Shown here: positions 42,886 through 51,849 of the stretch, in pieces
Numbering within the stretch: position 1 is the stretch's first letter
Layout: each line of letters starts with the position of its first letter
Source of the DNA: Winogradskyella aurantiaca
Lineage (GTDB): Bacteria > Bacteroidota > Bacteroidia > Flavobacteriales > Flavobacteriaceae
DNA length: 64,000 bases
Reading direction: 5' to 3'
NCBI RefSeq assembly: GCF_003362725.1
Contig: NZ_QKTV01000001.1
Coordinates: forward strand, 248,001 to 312,000
Program-made: the position numbers and the translations under genes
The notes under the pieces: model-generated
Databases searched by the model: none
The model's input: the letters and a program-made list of their open reading frames with translations, nothing else
Told to the model about the DNA's origin: nothing

Positions 42886-45800
42886 ATGAAAAAACACACT
42901 CTACCTACGGAGATAAAAATGACTACCCCTCAAGTCTTTAAGTCGTCTGTGTCATTTTTTAAAAGTACCACTCTCATTACTCTTGCGATATTACTTAGCC
43001 ATAGTATGGCTATAAATGTATGGGCGCAAACAATTACAGATGTGTACCCTACGAGAGTAACCAATGGTTCTACTATTACGATTGAAGGAACTGATTTTAC
43101 TCAGGCCATAGCTAATACTATAAGATTTGATAATGGCGGGGGCATGGATGCTGGCAGCAAGTCGGTGAGTGCCGATGGGACCAGAATGTTTTTTATCATA
43201 GGAAGAAGTAATGTGACAACTAATACTCCGGCAACGGCAGTTGCTCCAGAGGATCTGACAAGACAATTGCAGGTTGATTTGGGTTCTGGTTTAATTGACG
43301 TTGAGATCTCTAATCAACCCGTAGATATTACCTATATCGCACCAACGGCTATGATTCACGCCGTTTCAAGTGCCCCAGCAAATATTATTGACGGACGAAT
43401 TCTAGCACCTAATAGAGTAGAAGAAATATACACTGATTATGGTGGCTTAAAACGATACGAACAAGGAGATGCCTTTAATAGAGGTGATTTTAATTCTGGA
43501 ACTTTTGGACGATGGGAGTTTTTTGGACTTCAGTTTCCAGCCGTCCCAACAGGAATTTTAGTAGAAGCTGGTGGTCGGGGACGTGGAATGTTTATTGGAT
43601 TCAACAGTTCAGGTGATTTTGTAGCCAGAGGGGGTGACGGGCGTACTGTAACTGCTAATGGTTGTGCAAGACTTGTATTACCTGCTTCGACGTTTGCTGG
43701 TAAGAACGGAAGGCTATTAGTGACCTTGGAGCCTAGACAAGGCTTGCTGACAAGTGGACAACTGACCATTGAGTGGGATGAAGATGATGACGGTAGTATA
43801 GACTATTCAAATACAATAACAGCAGCCTCAAATTATCTAGGATATGATTCTTTTAGAGAATGGTCAGGAGGTAATGCCGGTTTTGTTGGAAAGTCCAATG
43901 GCAATATCGCTGGTTCAGAGGTTAGTGGAGCAGCTACCTTTAATGGGACAATTGACTACATGACCTTTAGTAATTTTGAAGATACGCCAATTGCCTGGAG
44001 ATCGTCATGGGGGACCTACAGTAATCAACCGGCTAGTGAGAGACCAGATAACCCAATTATACCCGATAATTACCATGATTTACTCGGATTTAAATATGAT
44101 GGTATAGTCTATGCCACTGGAGCCGATAATGATCTGTTAGAAGAGTTTCTAGGAAGTGAGATCGTGGACGGTAGTGGAGATCCAATACCGGGCCAATACG
44201 ATCGTACACGATTTAAAGCTTACTCTACTAATGGGGTGCAAAATACCACTGTAAAGCAGCATCATATTTTCACTGGTGAATATGTGGATGGTAAGGAATT
44301 AGAGGGTACAGTGGAATTTCGAAGCGCTCCTAATATTGACCCTAATGATGAAGATTATGAACCAGCTTTTGCAAATATAAGAAGCTTATCTATGTTTGAC
44401 GTCTTGGTTGACGGGAAGAACGGGCTTAACATCGGTTCAGGAATTAACAATTTAAATCAAACTACTGAAATACAATTCTTTAGTGGAAATGGTGAAGTGG
44501 GTAACGCCGCGGATGAGGTCCCCGACTTATTAATACCCAATATGGCGGAAGCCGGGGGTACAGATGTTTATTATTATTCAGATGAATTGGGTAATATTGT
44601 TGGACGCCCCATTAGCATTCGCATTAACAATAGCGATGCACATAACCCACCTTTATCGCACTGGCAGAACGATCAGTATCGTGTAACCTTTCCAGGAGTA
44701 AGCTTTAATGATGCAGAACCTATTGAACGCATTTATGGGAATGCGCAGCAACGCCCAATGCGGTTGATTGCCTTTAAATTATCTGATTTTGGAATAGGTG
44801 ATAATGTCAACCCGGCATTTGATATCACAAGTATAGAAAATATTAATGCTGGTGCTGGCGGAACCGCTGATATTCCGTTTCTAGCTTATAATGGAGCTAC
44901 TTTTCAAATTCGATCTCCTGAGGTTAGGGTTAGGCCTAGTGGACGGTCCATCTGTGAAGTTCCTAGTAATATTGATGTGGCTTTTACAGTTGCAGCAAGT
45001 GTTGATGGTGGTTTTTCTTTTGGGGATTCCGACGAATTAGAGAAAGAAAGACTTACGTTTGAGTGGTTCCGTTTTAATACATTGATTCAAACAGATTCTG
45101 ATGTTTCTCCCTCAACTGCTCCTATCATATCTCCCTCCGGAGAGAATGCTATTTCAAGTTATACGGTTACTGATGTAGGTGTTGAAGAGTTAGGGCTCTA
45201 CAGAATTAGAATCAGTAACGATTATGGTACCACGATTGTTACGGTGCCCATTGAAGAAGGGGGAGTACCTGCTATCTGGGATGGTACCCAGTGGAATTTT
45301 CCAAGTGGGTACGTAGCCGAAGGAACACCTAACCCTGGTTCTGGGATTACGGTTGTTGCCGATGAAGACCGGCGATTGATCTGGCAAGAAGATGTTATTA
45401 TTAATGGCTCTGATGTGGTGGGCTGTGACTGTGTTATTCCTTCGGGGAAAACAGTTGAAATCACCAATCAAAAAGCCTTACGATTGTATGGTCAGTTAAG
45501 TATTGGCCCGGCAACCCCCGAATTGGATGACGATGGTAATCCAACAGGAGCCATGACACCAGCAGGTCAGTTAATTATTAACGATGGGGCAAGTTTAATT
45601 CAAACCAAAGATACGGACGTTAATAGCAATGTGGGCGAGATCGATATGAAGCGTACCACGAGTAATTTAAAGCTGTACGATTACATCTATTGGTCTTCAC
45701 CGGTAGCGGATTTTGAGCTGAGTGACATACCCAATGATCGCAGTTATTTATGGGATGTAAGGGCTGTGAATGCCAATGGTACGGATGGTAACTGGAATTA

Positions 45801-47019
45801 TTATACGGGTGCCATGGATATGGGTCGTGGGTATATAGCTAGAGTTCCGTCTGCTGCCGATTTTACGGTGGATTATAAAGGGGTGCCTAATAACGGTAGA
45901 ATACTTCAGCCTGCTTTAACTTCAGTCGGTTCTCAGGATGTTGGGGACAAGCATTGGAATTTAGTGGGTAATCCCTATCCTTCGGCGATAAGTGCCGAGA
46001 AATTCTTAACCCACCCCGCCAATAGTATGTTAACTGGTGCGGTGTATATCTGGAGCCGTTCAGGAGCCTTATCCAGCACTAATCAAAGTCCTTACTATCA
46101 GGATTTTGGATATAATTATGCCGATTCCTTTATCACCTACAATTCAGTTGGATCTGTGCCGGCAGATAGCTTTAGTGGTAATATTGCCGCAGGACAGGGG
46201 TTTTTTGTAAAGGTCGCTGATGGGGTGTTACCAGGCAATGTAGAATTTAGAAATACCATGCGTTCTGGGGTATCAGATAGTGTCCTGGATAACACTGAGT
46301 TTTATCGTACCAGTGAGGGTAATACCACTCCAGAGCCAGAGCCTGAAAAGGAGCGTGTTTGGTTGAGTATTGTAGATGCTAATGATCAATCGGCCTCTAC
46401 CCTAATTGGTTATATAGATGGTGCTACAACAGGGATGGACAGATTGTACGAAGCGTTTTTAAACAAAGGACCTAATGAATTGGCAATCTACTCACCTTTT
46501 GAACAGGGGAGAATGGTTATACAGGGAAGACCATTACCATTTGATGATACAGATGTGGTTAACTTAGGTGTACAGATTCCAGCAACGGGTGAATACACTA
46601 TAGGAATTGATAAGTTAGACGGTGAGGCATTAATGGAAGAAGATCTGCCAATTATTTTAGAAGACTTACTCACTGGTCTTACCTATAATTTAAAAGAAGC
46701 ACCAGCGACCATTACAATTGATGAAGGTGCTTATGAAGATAGATTTGTACTGCGATACAATGCCAATCAGCTAAGTACTAAAGACGTTGATACTACAGAA
46801 ACCATAGCTTATATCAAGGATGATATCCTGCATGTACAATCCTCTATGGTAATAGATAAAGTACAGGTATACGATATGACAGGGAAGCGGGTAATGGAAT
46901 ACGAACCAGAGACCAACAGAACTATAATACAAACAGACTTTAACTTCTCAAGAGGGGTTTATATCACCCTGATAAGTTTGAACGGAGAAATCAATATTAG
47001 TAAGAAGCTCATCAATTAG
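42886..47019 (+). CDS. Giant T9SS-exported IPT/TIG and Ig-like surface protein A
   Basis: A ~1377-residue secreted protein. The start at 42886 gives a long basic N-region and a hydrophobic core ending in AINVWAQ, a plausible signal-peptide cleavage; an upstream TTG at 42814 adds 24 unlikely residues. Next comes an IPT/TIG domain (ITDVYPTRVTNGSTITIEGTDFT), then a ~160-residue LamG/lectin-like or other beta insertion absent from protein B. A shared middle region (GINNLNQTTEIQFFSGNGEVG), an Ig-like domain (LTFEWFRFN...ELGLYRIRISNDYGT) and a 462-residue C-terminal module follow. The module ends in a type IX sorting signal resembling the ChiA/type C form (VQVYDMTGKRVMEYEPE...GVYITLISLNG...SKKLIN). 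It is thus exported by T9SS and probably displayed or released at the cell surface; ligand unknown. Confidence 0.85.
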   Translation: MKKHTLPTEIKMTTPQVFKSSVSFFKSTTLITLAILLSHSMAINVWAQTITDVYPTRVTNGSTITIEGTDFTQAIANTIRFDNGGGMDAGSKSVSADGTRMFFIIGRSNVTTNTPATAVAPEDLTRQLQVDLGSGLIDVEISNQPVDITYIAPTAMIHAVSSAPANIIDGRILAPNRVEEIYTDYGGLKRYEQGDAFNRGDFNSGTFGRWEFFGLQFPAVPTGILVEAGGRGRGMFIGFNSSGDFVARGGDGRTVTANGCARLVLPASTFAGKNGRLLVTLEPRQGLLTSGQLTIEWDEDDDGSIDYSNTITAASNYLGYDSFREWSGGNAGFVGKSNGNIAGSEVSGAATFNGTIDYMTFSNFEDTPIAWRSSWGTYSNQPASERPDNPIIPDNYHDLLGFKYDGIVYATGADNDLLEEFLGSEIVDGSGDPIPGQYDRTRFKAYSTNGVQNTTVKQHHIFTGEYVDGKELEGTVEFRSAPNIDPNDEDYEPAFANIRSLSMFDVLVDGKNGLNIGSGINNLNQTTEIQFFSGNGEVGNAADEVPDLLIPNMAEAGGTDVYYYSDELGNIVGRPISIRINNSDAHNPPLSHWQNDQYRVTFPGVSFNDAEPIERIYGNAQQRPMRLIAFKLSDFGIGDNVNPAFDITSIENINAGAGGTADIPFLAYNGATFQIRSPEVRVRPSGRSICEVPSNIDVAFTVAASVDGGFSFGDSDELEKERLTFEWFRFNTLIQTDSDVSPSTAPIISPSGENAISSYTVTDVGVEELGLYRIRISNDYGTTIVTVPIEEGGVPAIWDGTQWNFPSGYVAEGTPNPGSGITVVADEDRRLIWQEDVIINGSDVVGCDCVIPSGKTVEITNQKALRLYGQLSIGPATPELDDDGNPTGAMTPAGQLIINDGASLIQTKDTDVNSNVGEIDMKRTTSNLKLYDYIYWSSPVADFELSDIPNDRSYLWDVRAVNANGTDGNWNYYTGAMDMGRGYIARVPSAADFTVDYKGVPNNGRILQPALTSVGSQDVGDKHWNLVGNPYPSAISAEKFLTHPANSMLTGAVYIWSRSGALSSTNQSPYYQDFGYNYADSFITYNSVGSVPADSFSGNIAAGQGFFVKVADGVLPGNVEFRNTMRSGVSDSVLDNTEFYRTSEGNTTPEPEPEKERVWLSIVDANDQSASTLIGYIDGATTGMDRLYEAFLNKGPNELAIYSPFEQGRMVIQGRPLPFDDTDVVNLGVQIPATGEYTIGIDKLDGEALMEEDLPIILEDLLTGLTYNLKEAPATITIDEGAYEDRFVLRYNANQLSTKDVDTTETIAYIKDDILHVQSSMVIDKVQVYDMTGKRVMEYEPETNRTIIQTDFNFSRGVYITLISLNGEINISKKLIN
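45634..47019 (+). repeat. Direct repeat, copy 1: C-terminal cargo module
   Basis: This 1386-bp segment is homologous over its entire length, without net insertion or deletion, to 49087-50472 (offset exactly 3453). By hand I count about 44 amino-acid differences in 462; the last ~225 residues differ at only about ten. Many of the nucleotide differences are synonymous. Confidence 0.93.
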
Positions 47020-47042
47020 AAAACAATAAAATTAAAATAATA

Positions 47043-47105
47043 GCCATATGCTACATCCTGGAGATATCTATTTCTCCTCGGATTAAACTCATATGGCGAT
47101 TATTT
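47043..47105 (+). terminator. Possible terminator after cargo gene A
   Basis: GCCATATG (47043-47050) pairs with CATATGGC (47090-47097), enclosing an inner stem GGAGA/TCTCC (47060-47064 with 47073-47077); GATTATTTTT follows. The long irregular loop makes it weaker than other terminators here. Confidence 0.45.
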
Positions 47106-47148
47106 TTGTCGATTAACTGAATTGTTTTCGTCTATTTTGATGAATATC

Positions 47149-47161
47149 GACCTTTGCTAGC
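47149..47161 (+). promoter_or_regulatory. Candidate -7 region shared by the two T9SS cargo genes (copy 2)
   Basis: GACCTTTG (47149-47156) is one base off TAnnTTTG and continues as CTAGC, giving the same decamer CTTTGCTAGC (47152-47161) found before cargo gene A. It lies 35 nt before the ATG at 47197. Confidence 0.38.
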
Positions 47162-47196
47162 TGACATTTAACAATTTACATAGCTAGACCGCACTA

Positions 47197-50100
47197 ATGT
47201 TCAATTTGAAGTCAATCAACTTAGTCATACTTTTGACACTATTTTCATTTGAGATGTCATTTGTTTGTGCTCAAACCATTTTAAATGTTGAGCCAACGAG
47301 GGTTACTTGGGAATCAAAAGTTACTATTACGGGAACAGGGTTTACCCCCGGTATGGAAAACAACTTGATTATAAATGGGATTGCCATTGATAACGAGACA
47401 TTTGTAAACTCCGAAACCATTACATTTGAGATTAATGAAACTAGTAGGGCTAATGACGCGTCGGAAGATATTAATCCATTTAATAGCGCTTCAAATGACC
47501 GACTAGGAAGAGTCTTAACATTTAATGGTTCTTCAACCTCTGTAACTTTTGATTTTATTGCACCTACCATACGCGTTCATAGAAAAACAGGTAGTGCTAC
47601 AAATCCGGTTGATCAGATTACAGAGATTTTTACTAATATGAATGGGTTTTCTAGGTTTTCTAGCAAAACTGATATTGTTGATGATAAGCACGAACTTTTA
47701 GCATTTACGTATAAAGGGGTAACTTATTCAACAGGAGTTGATGACCAACTTTTAACTGATAATGCAATTACATTCGTCTCTCAGGAATATAAAGCCTATT
47801 CGACGAATGGGGTTGAGGGGACTACAAATTCTGGTCATTATTTAGCAGCTGCCGATTCATCAGATGGCTTGTCGGGCAGCCCTGAAAGTGATGGAACTCC
47901 TGCTTCAAATTACTCTGACTTAAACAACCTTTTGATATACGACACTCTAATTGATGGGGTTAACGGATTAGAATTGGGGACAGGAATAACCAATCTTAAT
48001 CAAAACAACACCGTACGATTTTTTTCTGGCAATGGTCAGGTTGGAGCATTAGGAAATGAAATACCAGATTTAGTTCTAACCCAGATTGCTCAAGCCGGGG
48101 CCTGGGATATCTACTATTATGCGGATATCAATGGGAACGTAGTTGGTCGCCCGATAAGGCTTTACATTGAAGAAAACCAATCTCAAAATGAACCATTAGC
48201 AACCAATAATTGGGATTTTTACAGGTACCAACAGAATGTGAGCTTTGATGTTGCGGTTCCTGGAAATAAGGCGCTGGGTGACAACGCTACAAGACCTTTA
48301 AGGATGATGGCCTTTAAACTTGAAGAATTTGCTATTGATGCCACCAATATAGCAGATATCAATAATATTAATATGTCTGCTGGTGGAAAGGCCGATTTGG
48401 CATTTATGGCTTATAATAAATCAGCTTTCGCCATTAGATCTCCTTTTATTTCCAGTAGACCTCCCTCTCGTTACGTTTGCGAACTTCCGAGCTCAAACAT
48501 AATCTCGTTTGAGGTTGGTATTACAATCGATGGAGAAGAAAATAATTCTGGATATATTCCAACGGCAGATGAAGCTCTGTCTTACCAGTGGTATAAATAT
48601 AACTCTGAATTAGCAGGTGAAATTGATGAAGATCTTGAGTTCAATGGAGTGAGTTCGTCAGACCTGGGAACATATAGGGTAATAGTTTCCAACACCTACG
48701 GGGCTGTAATTGTACCGGTGACACTTAATGAAGGAGGGACACCAGCATTCTGGAATGGGTCATCTTGGCAATTACCAGTAGGTTATGGATCAGGACCAGG
48801 TGAAATTGCCGTAGAGGATAAAGAACGTAGTTTAAGATTTGATGAAGACTACAATGAATCTGTGGATTTAGAGGGTTGTGATTGTACGGTATCTGCTGGG
48901 AGTGATGTTGTGATACCTTCAGGTTATAGCCTTAAAGTTTTTGATGGATTTACTGTAGAGGATGAGATCCCTGCTTCTACAGATATTGATGGAACTCCTA
49001 TCCCTGCTGTCCCTGCTGGTACGTTTGTGTTAGAAAATAATGCTAGTCTGGTTCAGATCAACGATGTTTCTACCAATGACAATACTGGCGAGATCGACAT
49101 GAAGCGTACCACGAGTAATTTGAAGTTGTATGATTACATATACTGGTCTTCACCGGTAGCGGATTTTGACTTAAGTGACATACCCAACGATCGCAGTTTT
49201 TTATGGGATGTAAGGGCTGTGAACGCTAATGGTACAGATGGTGACTGGATTTCTTACACGGGTGCCATGGATATGGGGCGCGGTTATATAGCCAGGGTCC
49301 CATCAGCAGTTGATTTTACAGTGGATTATAAAGGAGTCCCTAATAATGGATTAGTAACTCGGTTTCTTGCTAAATCTGTTGGTGCACAGGATACAGGAGA
49401 TAAGCATTGGAATTTAGTGGGTAATCCCTATCCTTCAGCAATAAGTGCGGAGAAATTCTTAACCCATCCCGCCAATAGTAGGTTGACGGGTGCGGTGTAT
49501 ATCTGGAGCCGTTCAGGGGCTTTATCCAGCAGCAATCCAAGCCCTTACTATCAGGACTTTGTATACAGTTATGCTGATTCCTTTATTACTTATAATGCTG
49601 TTGGATCAGTACCATCTCGTACGTTTAGTGGTAATATTGCCGCGGGACAAGGATTTTTTGTAAAAGTAGATGATGGGGCGTCAGAAGGAAATATAGAATT
49701 TAGAAATACCATGCGTTACGGGGTGTCAGATAGCGTATTGGATAATACTGATTTCTATCGTACCAGTGGTGGTAATGCTAGCCCAGAACCCGAGCCTGAA
49801 AAGGAGCGTGTTTGGTTGGGTATTGTAGATGCTAATGATCAATCGGCTTCTACTTTAATTGGCTATTTAGATGGTGCTACAACAGGGATGGACAGATTGT
49901 ATGAAGCGTTCTTAAATAAGGGGCCTAATGAGTTGGCCATCTATTCACCATTTGAACAGGGGAGAATGGTTATACAGGGAAGGCCATTACCATTTGATGA
50001 TACGGATGTGGTTAACTTAGGTGTACAGATTCCAGCAACGGGTGAATACACTATAGGAATCGATAAGCTGGATGGAGAGGCATTAATGGAAGAAGACTTA

Positions 50101-50472
50101 CCGATTATTCTGGAAGACTTACTCACTGGTCTTACCTACAATTTAAAAGAAGCACCAGCAACCATTACAATTGATGAAGGTACTTATGAAGATAGATTTG
50201 TACTGCGATATAATGCCAATCAGCTAAGTACTAAAGACGTTGATACTACAGAAACCATTGCCTATATCAAGGATGATATCCTGCATGTACAATCCTCTAT
50301 AGTAATAGATAAGGTACAGGTATACGATATGACAGGGAAGCGTGTGATGGAGTATGAACCAGAGACTAACAGTACTACGATACAAACAGACTTTAACTTC
50401 TCAAGAGGGGTTTATATCACCCTTATAAGTTTGAATGGGGACCTCAGTATTAGTAAGAAGCTTATTAATTAG
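47197..50472 (+). CDS. Giant T9SS-exported IPT/TIG and Ig-like surface protein B
   Basis: A 1091-residue paralogue of protein A. It has a signal peptide (MFNLKSINLVILLTLFSFEM...VCAQ), an IPT/TIG domain (ILNVEPTRVTWESKVTITGTGFT), the shared middle region (GITNLNQNNTVRFFSGNGQVG and DIYYYADINGNVVGRPI), an Ig-like domain (LSYQWYKYNSELAG...DLGTYRVIVSNTYGA) and the near-identical 462-residue C-terminal module with the T9SS sorting signal. It lacks the ~160-residue N-terminal insertion of protein A. Outside the C-terminal module the two proteins are clearly homologous but much more diverged. Function unknown; adhesion or polymer binding is an inference from the domain types. The stop lies 5 nt before the convergent trpS stop. 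Confidence 0.86.
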   Translation: MFNLKSINLVILLTLFSFEMSFVCAQTILNVEPTRVTWESKVTITGTGFTPGMENNLIINGIAIDNETFVNSETITFEINETSRANDASEDINPFNSASNDRLGRVLTFNGSSTSVTFDFIAPTIRVHRKTGSATNPVDQITEIFTNMNGFSRFSSKTDIVDDKHELLAFTYKGVTYSTGVDDQLLTDNAITFVSQEYKAYSTNGVEGTTNSGHYLAAADSSDGLSGSPESDGTPASNYSDLNNLLIYDTLIDGVNGLELGTGITNLNQNNTVRFFSGNGQVGALGNEIPDLVLTQIAQAGAWDIYYYADINGNVVGRPIRLYIEENQSQNEPLATNNWDFYRYQQNVSFDVAVPGNKALGDNATRPLRMMAFKLEEFAIDATNIADINNINMSAGGKADLAFMAYNKSAFAIRSPFISSRPPSRYVCELPSSNIISFEVGITIDGEENNSGYIPTADEALSYQWYKYNSELAGEIDEDLEFNGVSSSDLGTYRVIVSNTYGAVIVPVTLNEGGTPAFWNGSSWQLPVGYGSGPGEIAVEDKERSLRFDEDYNESVDLEGCDCTVSAGSDVVIPSGYSLKVFDGFTVEDEIPASTDIDGTPIPAVPAGTFVLENNASLVQINDVSTNDNTGEIDMKRTTSNLKLYDYIYWSSPVADFDLSDIPNDRSFLWDVRAVNANGTDGDWISYTGAMDMGRGYIARVPSAVDFTVDYKGVPNNGLVTRFLAKSVGAQDTGDKHWNLVGNPYPSAISAEKFLTHPANSRLTGAVYIWSRSGALSSSNPSPYYQDFVYSYADSFITYNAVGSVPSRTFSGNIAAGQGFFVKVDDGASEGNIEFRNTMRYGVSDSVLDNTDFYRTSGGNASPEPEPEKERVWLGIVDANDQSASTLIGYLDGATTGMDRLYEAFLNKGPNELAIYSPFEQGRMVIQGRPLPFDDTDVVNLGVQIPATGEYTIGIDKLDGEALMEEDLPIILEDLLTGLTYNLKEAPATITIDEGTYEDRFVLRYNANQLSTKDVDTTETIAYIKDDILHVQSSIVIDKVQVYDMTGKRVMEYEPETNSTTIQTDFNFSRGVYITLISLNGDLSISKKLIN
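49087..50472 (+). repeat. Direct repeat, copy 2: C-terminal cargo module
   Basis: Second copy of the 1386-bp module at 45634-47019. The tight conservation of this half beside diverged N-terminal halves suggests recent duplication, gene conversion or shared constraint from the sorting and attachment machinery. Confidence 0.93.
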
Positions 50473-50477
50473 ACTAA

Positions 50478-51446
50478 CTAATAACCTACTTTATCTCTCA
50501 CCCTTGATAAGACTGAATTGGCGACTTTTGATGCTTTTTCAGCTCCCTTTGATAAAGCCATATCAATTTCATCTAAGTTGTTCATGTAATGGGAATAAAG
50601 TGCACGAGGTTCTTCAAAAACACTAAGAACTAGTTCAAAAAGTGCTTGTTTGGCATGACCATAACCATAACCACCTTGTTCGTAGTTAGTTTTCATTTCT
50701 TCAACAGCATCTTCTGGAGCGAGCAGGCGGTATAGTGCAAAACAATTACAAGTTTTCCAATCTTTAGGATCTTCAAGTGGTGTACTATCTGTCTTAATAG
50801 ACATGATTTGTTTTCGTAGCTGTTTTTCGGGGAGAAAAATATTAATAATATTACCCTTACTCTTGCTCATTTTTTCACCATCCGTACCAGGGATTAACAT
50901 GGTTTCTTTTTGCACATCTGCTCTCGGAATTACAAACGTATCTCCCATTTTAGCATGAAATCTACTAGCTACATCTCTTGTCATTTCGATGTGTTGTTCC
51001 TGATCTTTTCCAACAGGTATTATCTCAGAATCGTAGAGTAGAATATCAGCGGCCATAAGCATGGGGTACGTAAACAATCCTGAATTGACATCTGAAAGGC
51101 GATCGGCTTTATCTTTAAAGCTGTGGGCAAGCGTTAATCGTTGGTATGGAAAAAAACAACTTAGGTACCAGGTTAACTCTGTCACCTGTGGAATATCGCT
51201 TTGTCTATAAAAAACCGTTTTCTCAATATCAAGGCCAAAGGCAAGCCAAGTCGCTGCTGTGGAATAGGTATTATTCCTAAGGGTTTCCGCATCTTTAATT
51301 TGGGTCAGTGAATGCAAGTCTGCAATAAAAAGAAAGGAATCATTTTCTGGTTCTTGAGACATCTTAATTGCTGGTAATATTGCTCCTAAAATGTTTCCTA
51401 AATGAGGGGTTCCAGTACTTTGAATTCCCGTTAAGATGCGCGCCAT
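50478..51446 (-). CDS. trpS: Tryptophanyl-tRNA synthetase
   Basis: A class I aminoacyl-tRNA synthetase that charges tRNA-Trp. The HIGH-like motif is TGTPHLGNILGAI near residue 12, and the KMSKS motif is intact in GEKMSKSKGNIINIF near residue 190. MLMAADILLYDSEIIPVGKDQEQHIEMTRDVA is the TrpRS-specific tryptophan-binding block. Length (322 aa) is normal. It is convergent with the second cargo gene and has its own -7 element upstream. Confidence 0.97.
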   Translation of the reverse strand: MARILTGIQSTGTPHLGNILGAILPAIKMSQEPENDSFLFIADLHSLTQIKDAETLRNNTYSTAATWLAFGLDIEKTVFYRQSDIPQVTELTWYLSCFFPYQRLTLAHSFKDKADRLSDVNSGLFTYPMLMAADILLYDSEIIPVGKDQEQHIEMTRDVASRFHAKMGDTFVIPRADVQKETMLIPGTDGEKMSKSKGNIINIFLPEKQLRKQIMSIKTDSTPLEDPKDWKTCNCFALYRLLAPEDAVEEMKTNYEQGGYGYGHAKQALFELVLSVFEEPRALYSHYMNNLDEIDMALSKGAEKASKVANSVLSRVRDKVGY

Positions 51447-51464
51447 TTGAGTTTAATTTAGTGG

Positions 51465-51472
51465 CAAATTTA
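51465..51472 (-). promoter_or_regulatory. Candidate -7 element of trpS
   Basis: On the minus strand TAAATTTG, matching TAnnTTTG, 18 nt before the trpS ATG and downstream of the terminator of the neighbouring minus-strand gene. Confidence 0.4.
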
Positions 51473-51487
51473 TTGATAAGATTACAA

Positions 51488-51513
51488 TAAAAAAAGCGGC
51501 AAAGGCGCCGCTT
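51488..51513 (-). terminator. Rho-independent terminator of the GlsB-like gene
   Basis: Read on the minus strand: stem AAGCGGC / GCCGCTT (7 bp, 51507-51513 with 51494-51500), a 6-nt loop and a run TTTTTTTATT. It lies ~20 nt after the stop of the small membrane protein gene and separates it from trpS. Confidence 0.85.
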
Positions 51514-51532
51514 CCTTTGCATCTCAAAAAAG

Positions 51533-51775
51533 TTACTTTTTAAATAATCCTGCTATAAACAAAATAATAATTGCTCCAATTCCACCAGTTAGAAGATCTC
51601 CAATGATACCGTCGGATACCGATATGCCAAGGAGGCCAAATACCCAGTTACCTACAAGCCCCCCAACAATACCAAGAATTACGTTTAATAATAGGCCAAA
51701 ACCTCCACCTTTCATAATCTTTCCAGCTAACCATCCGGCAATAGCACCAATAATAATAGAATACAATAAACTCAT
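51533..51775 (-). CDS. GlsB/YeaQ/YmgE-type stress membrane protein
   Basis: An 80-residue protein of three glycine-rich helices with the family pattern IIGAIAGWLAGKIMKGGGFGLLLNVILGIVGGLVGNWVFGLLGI. These transglycosylase-associated or YeaQ-type proteins are induced by stress in several bacteria, with no known biochemical activity. It is monocistronic here, with its own terminator, and divergent from the acyltransferase gene. Confidence 0.9.
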   Translation of the reverse strand: MSLLYSIIIGAIAGWLAGKIMKGGGFGLLLNVILGIVGGLVGNWVFGLLGISVSDGIIGDLLTGGIGAIIILFIAGLFKK

Positions 51776-51819
51776 ATGAATATAATTTTAGTTAGTAGTG
51801 TCCTAAAATTAAACAATTA

Positions 51820-51827
51820 TATCTTTG
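51820..51827 (+). promoter_or_regulatory. Candidate -7 element of the acyltransferase gene
   Basis: TATCTTTG matches TAnnTTTG and lies 22 nt before the ATG at 51850. No standard -33 box seen. Confidence 0.38.
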
Positions 51828-51849
51828 AAACCTTTAATGCTTGTCTTGA

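Noticed and set aside
43530-45471. Proline-rich minus-strand frames opposite cargo gene A
   Set aside because: These are antisense shadows of Gly/Asp-rich coding sequence; no start signals or protein-like composition.
47197-47280. Lipoprotein signal in cargo protein B (cysteine before AQT)
   Set aside because: The residues before the cysteine (SFV) do not fit a lipobox, and the V-C-A-Q context matches signal peptidase I cleavage as in protein A.
45634-50472. The 1.38-kb direct repeats as an insertion sequence or transposon
   Set aside because: They are in-frame coding modules of two related genes, with no terminal inverted repeats, target-site duplications or transposase.
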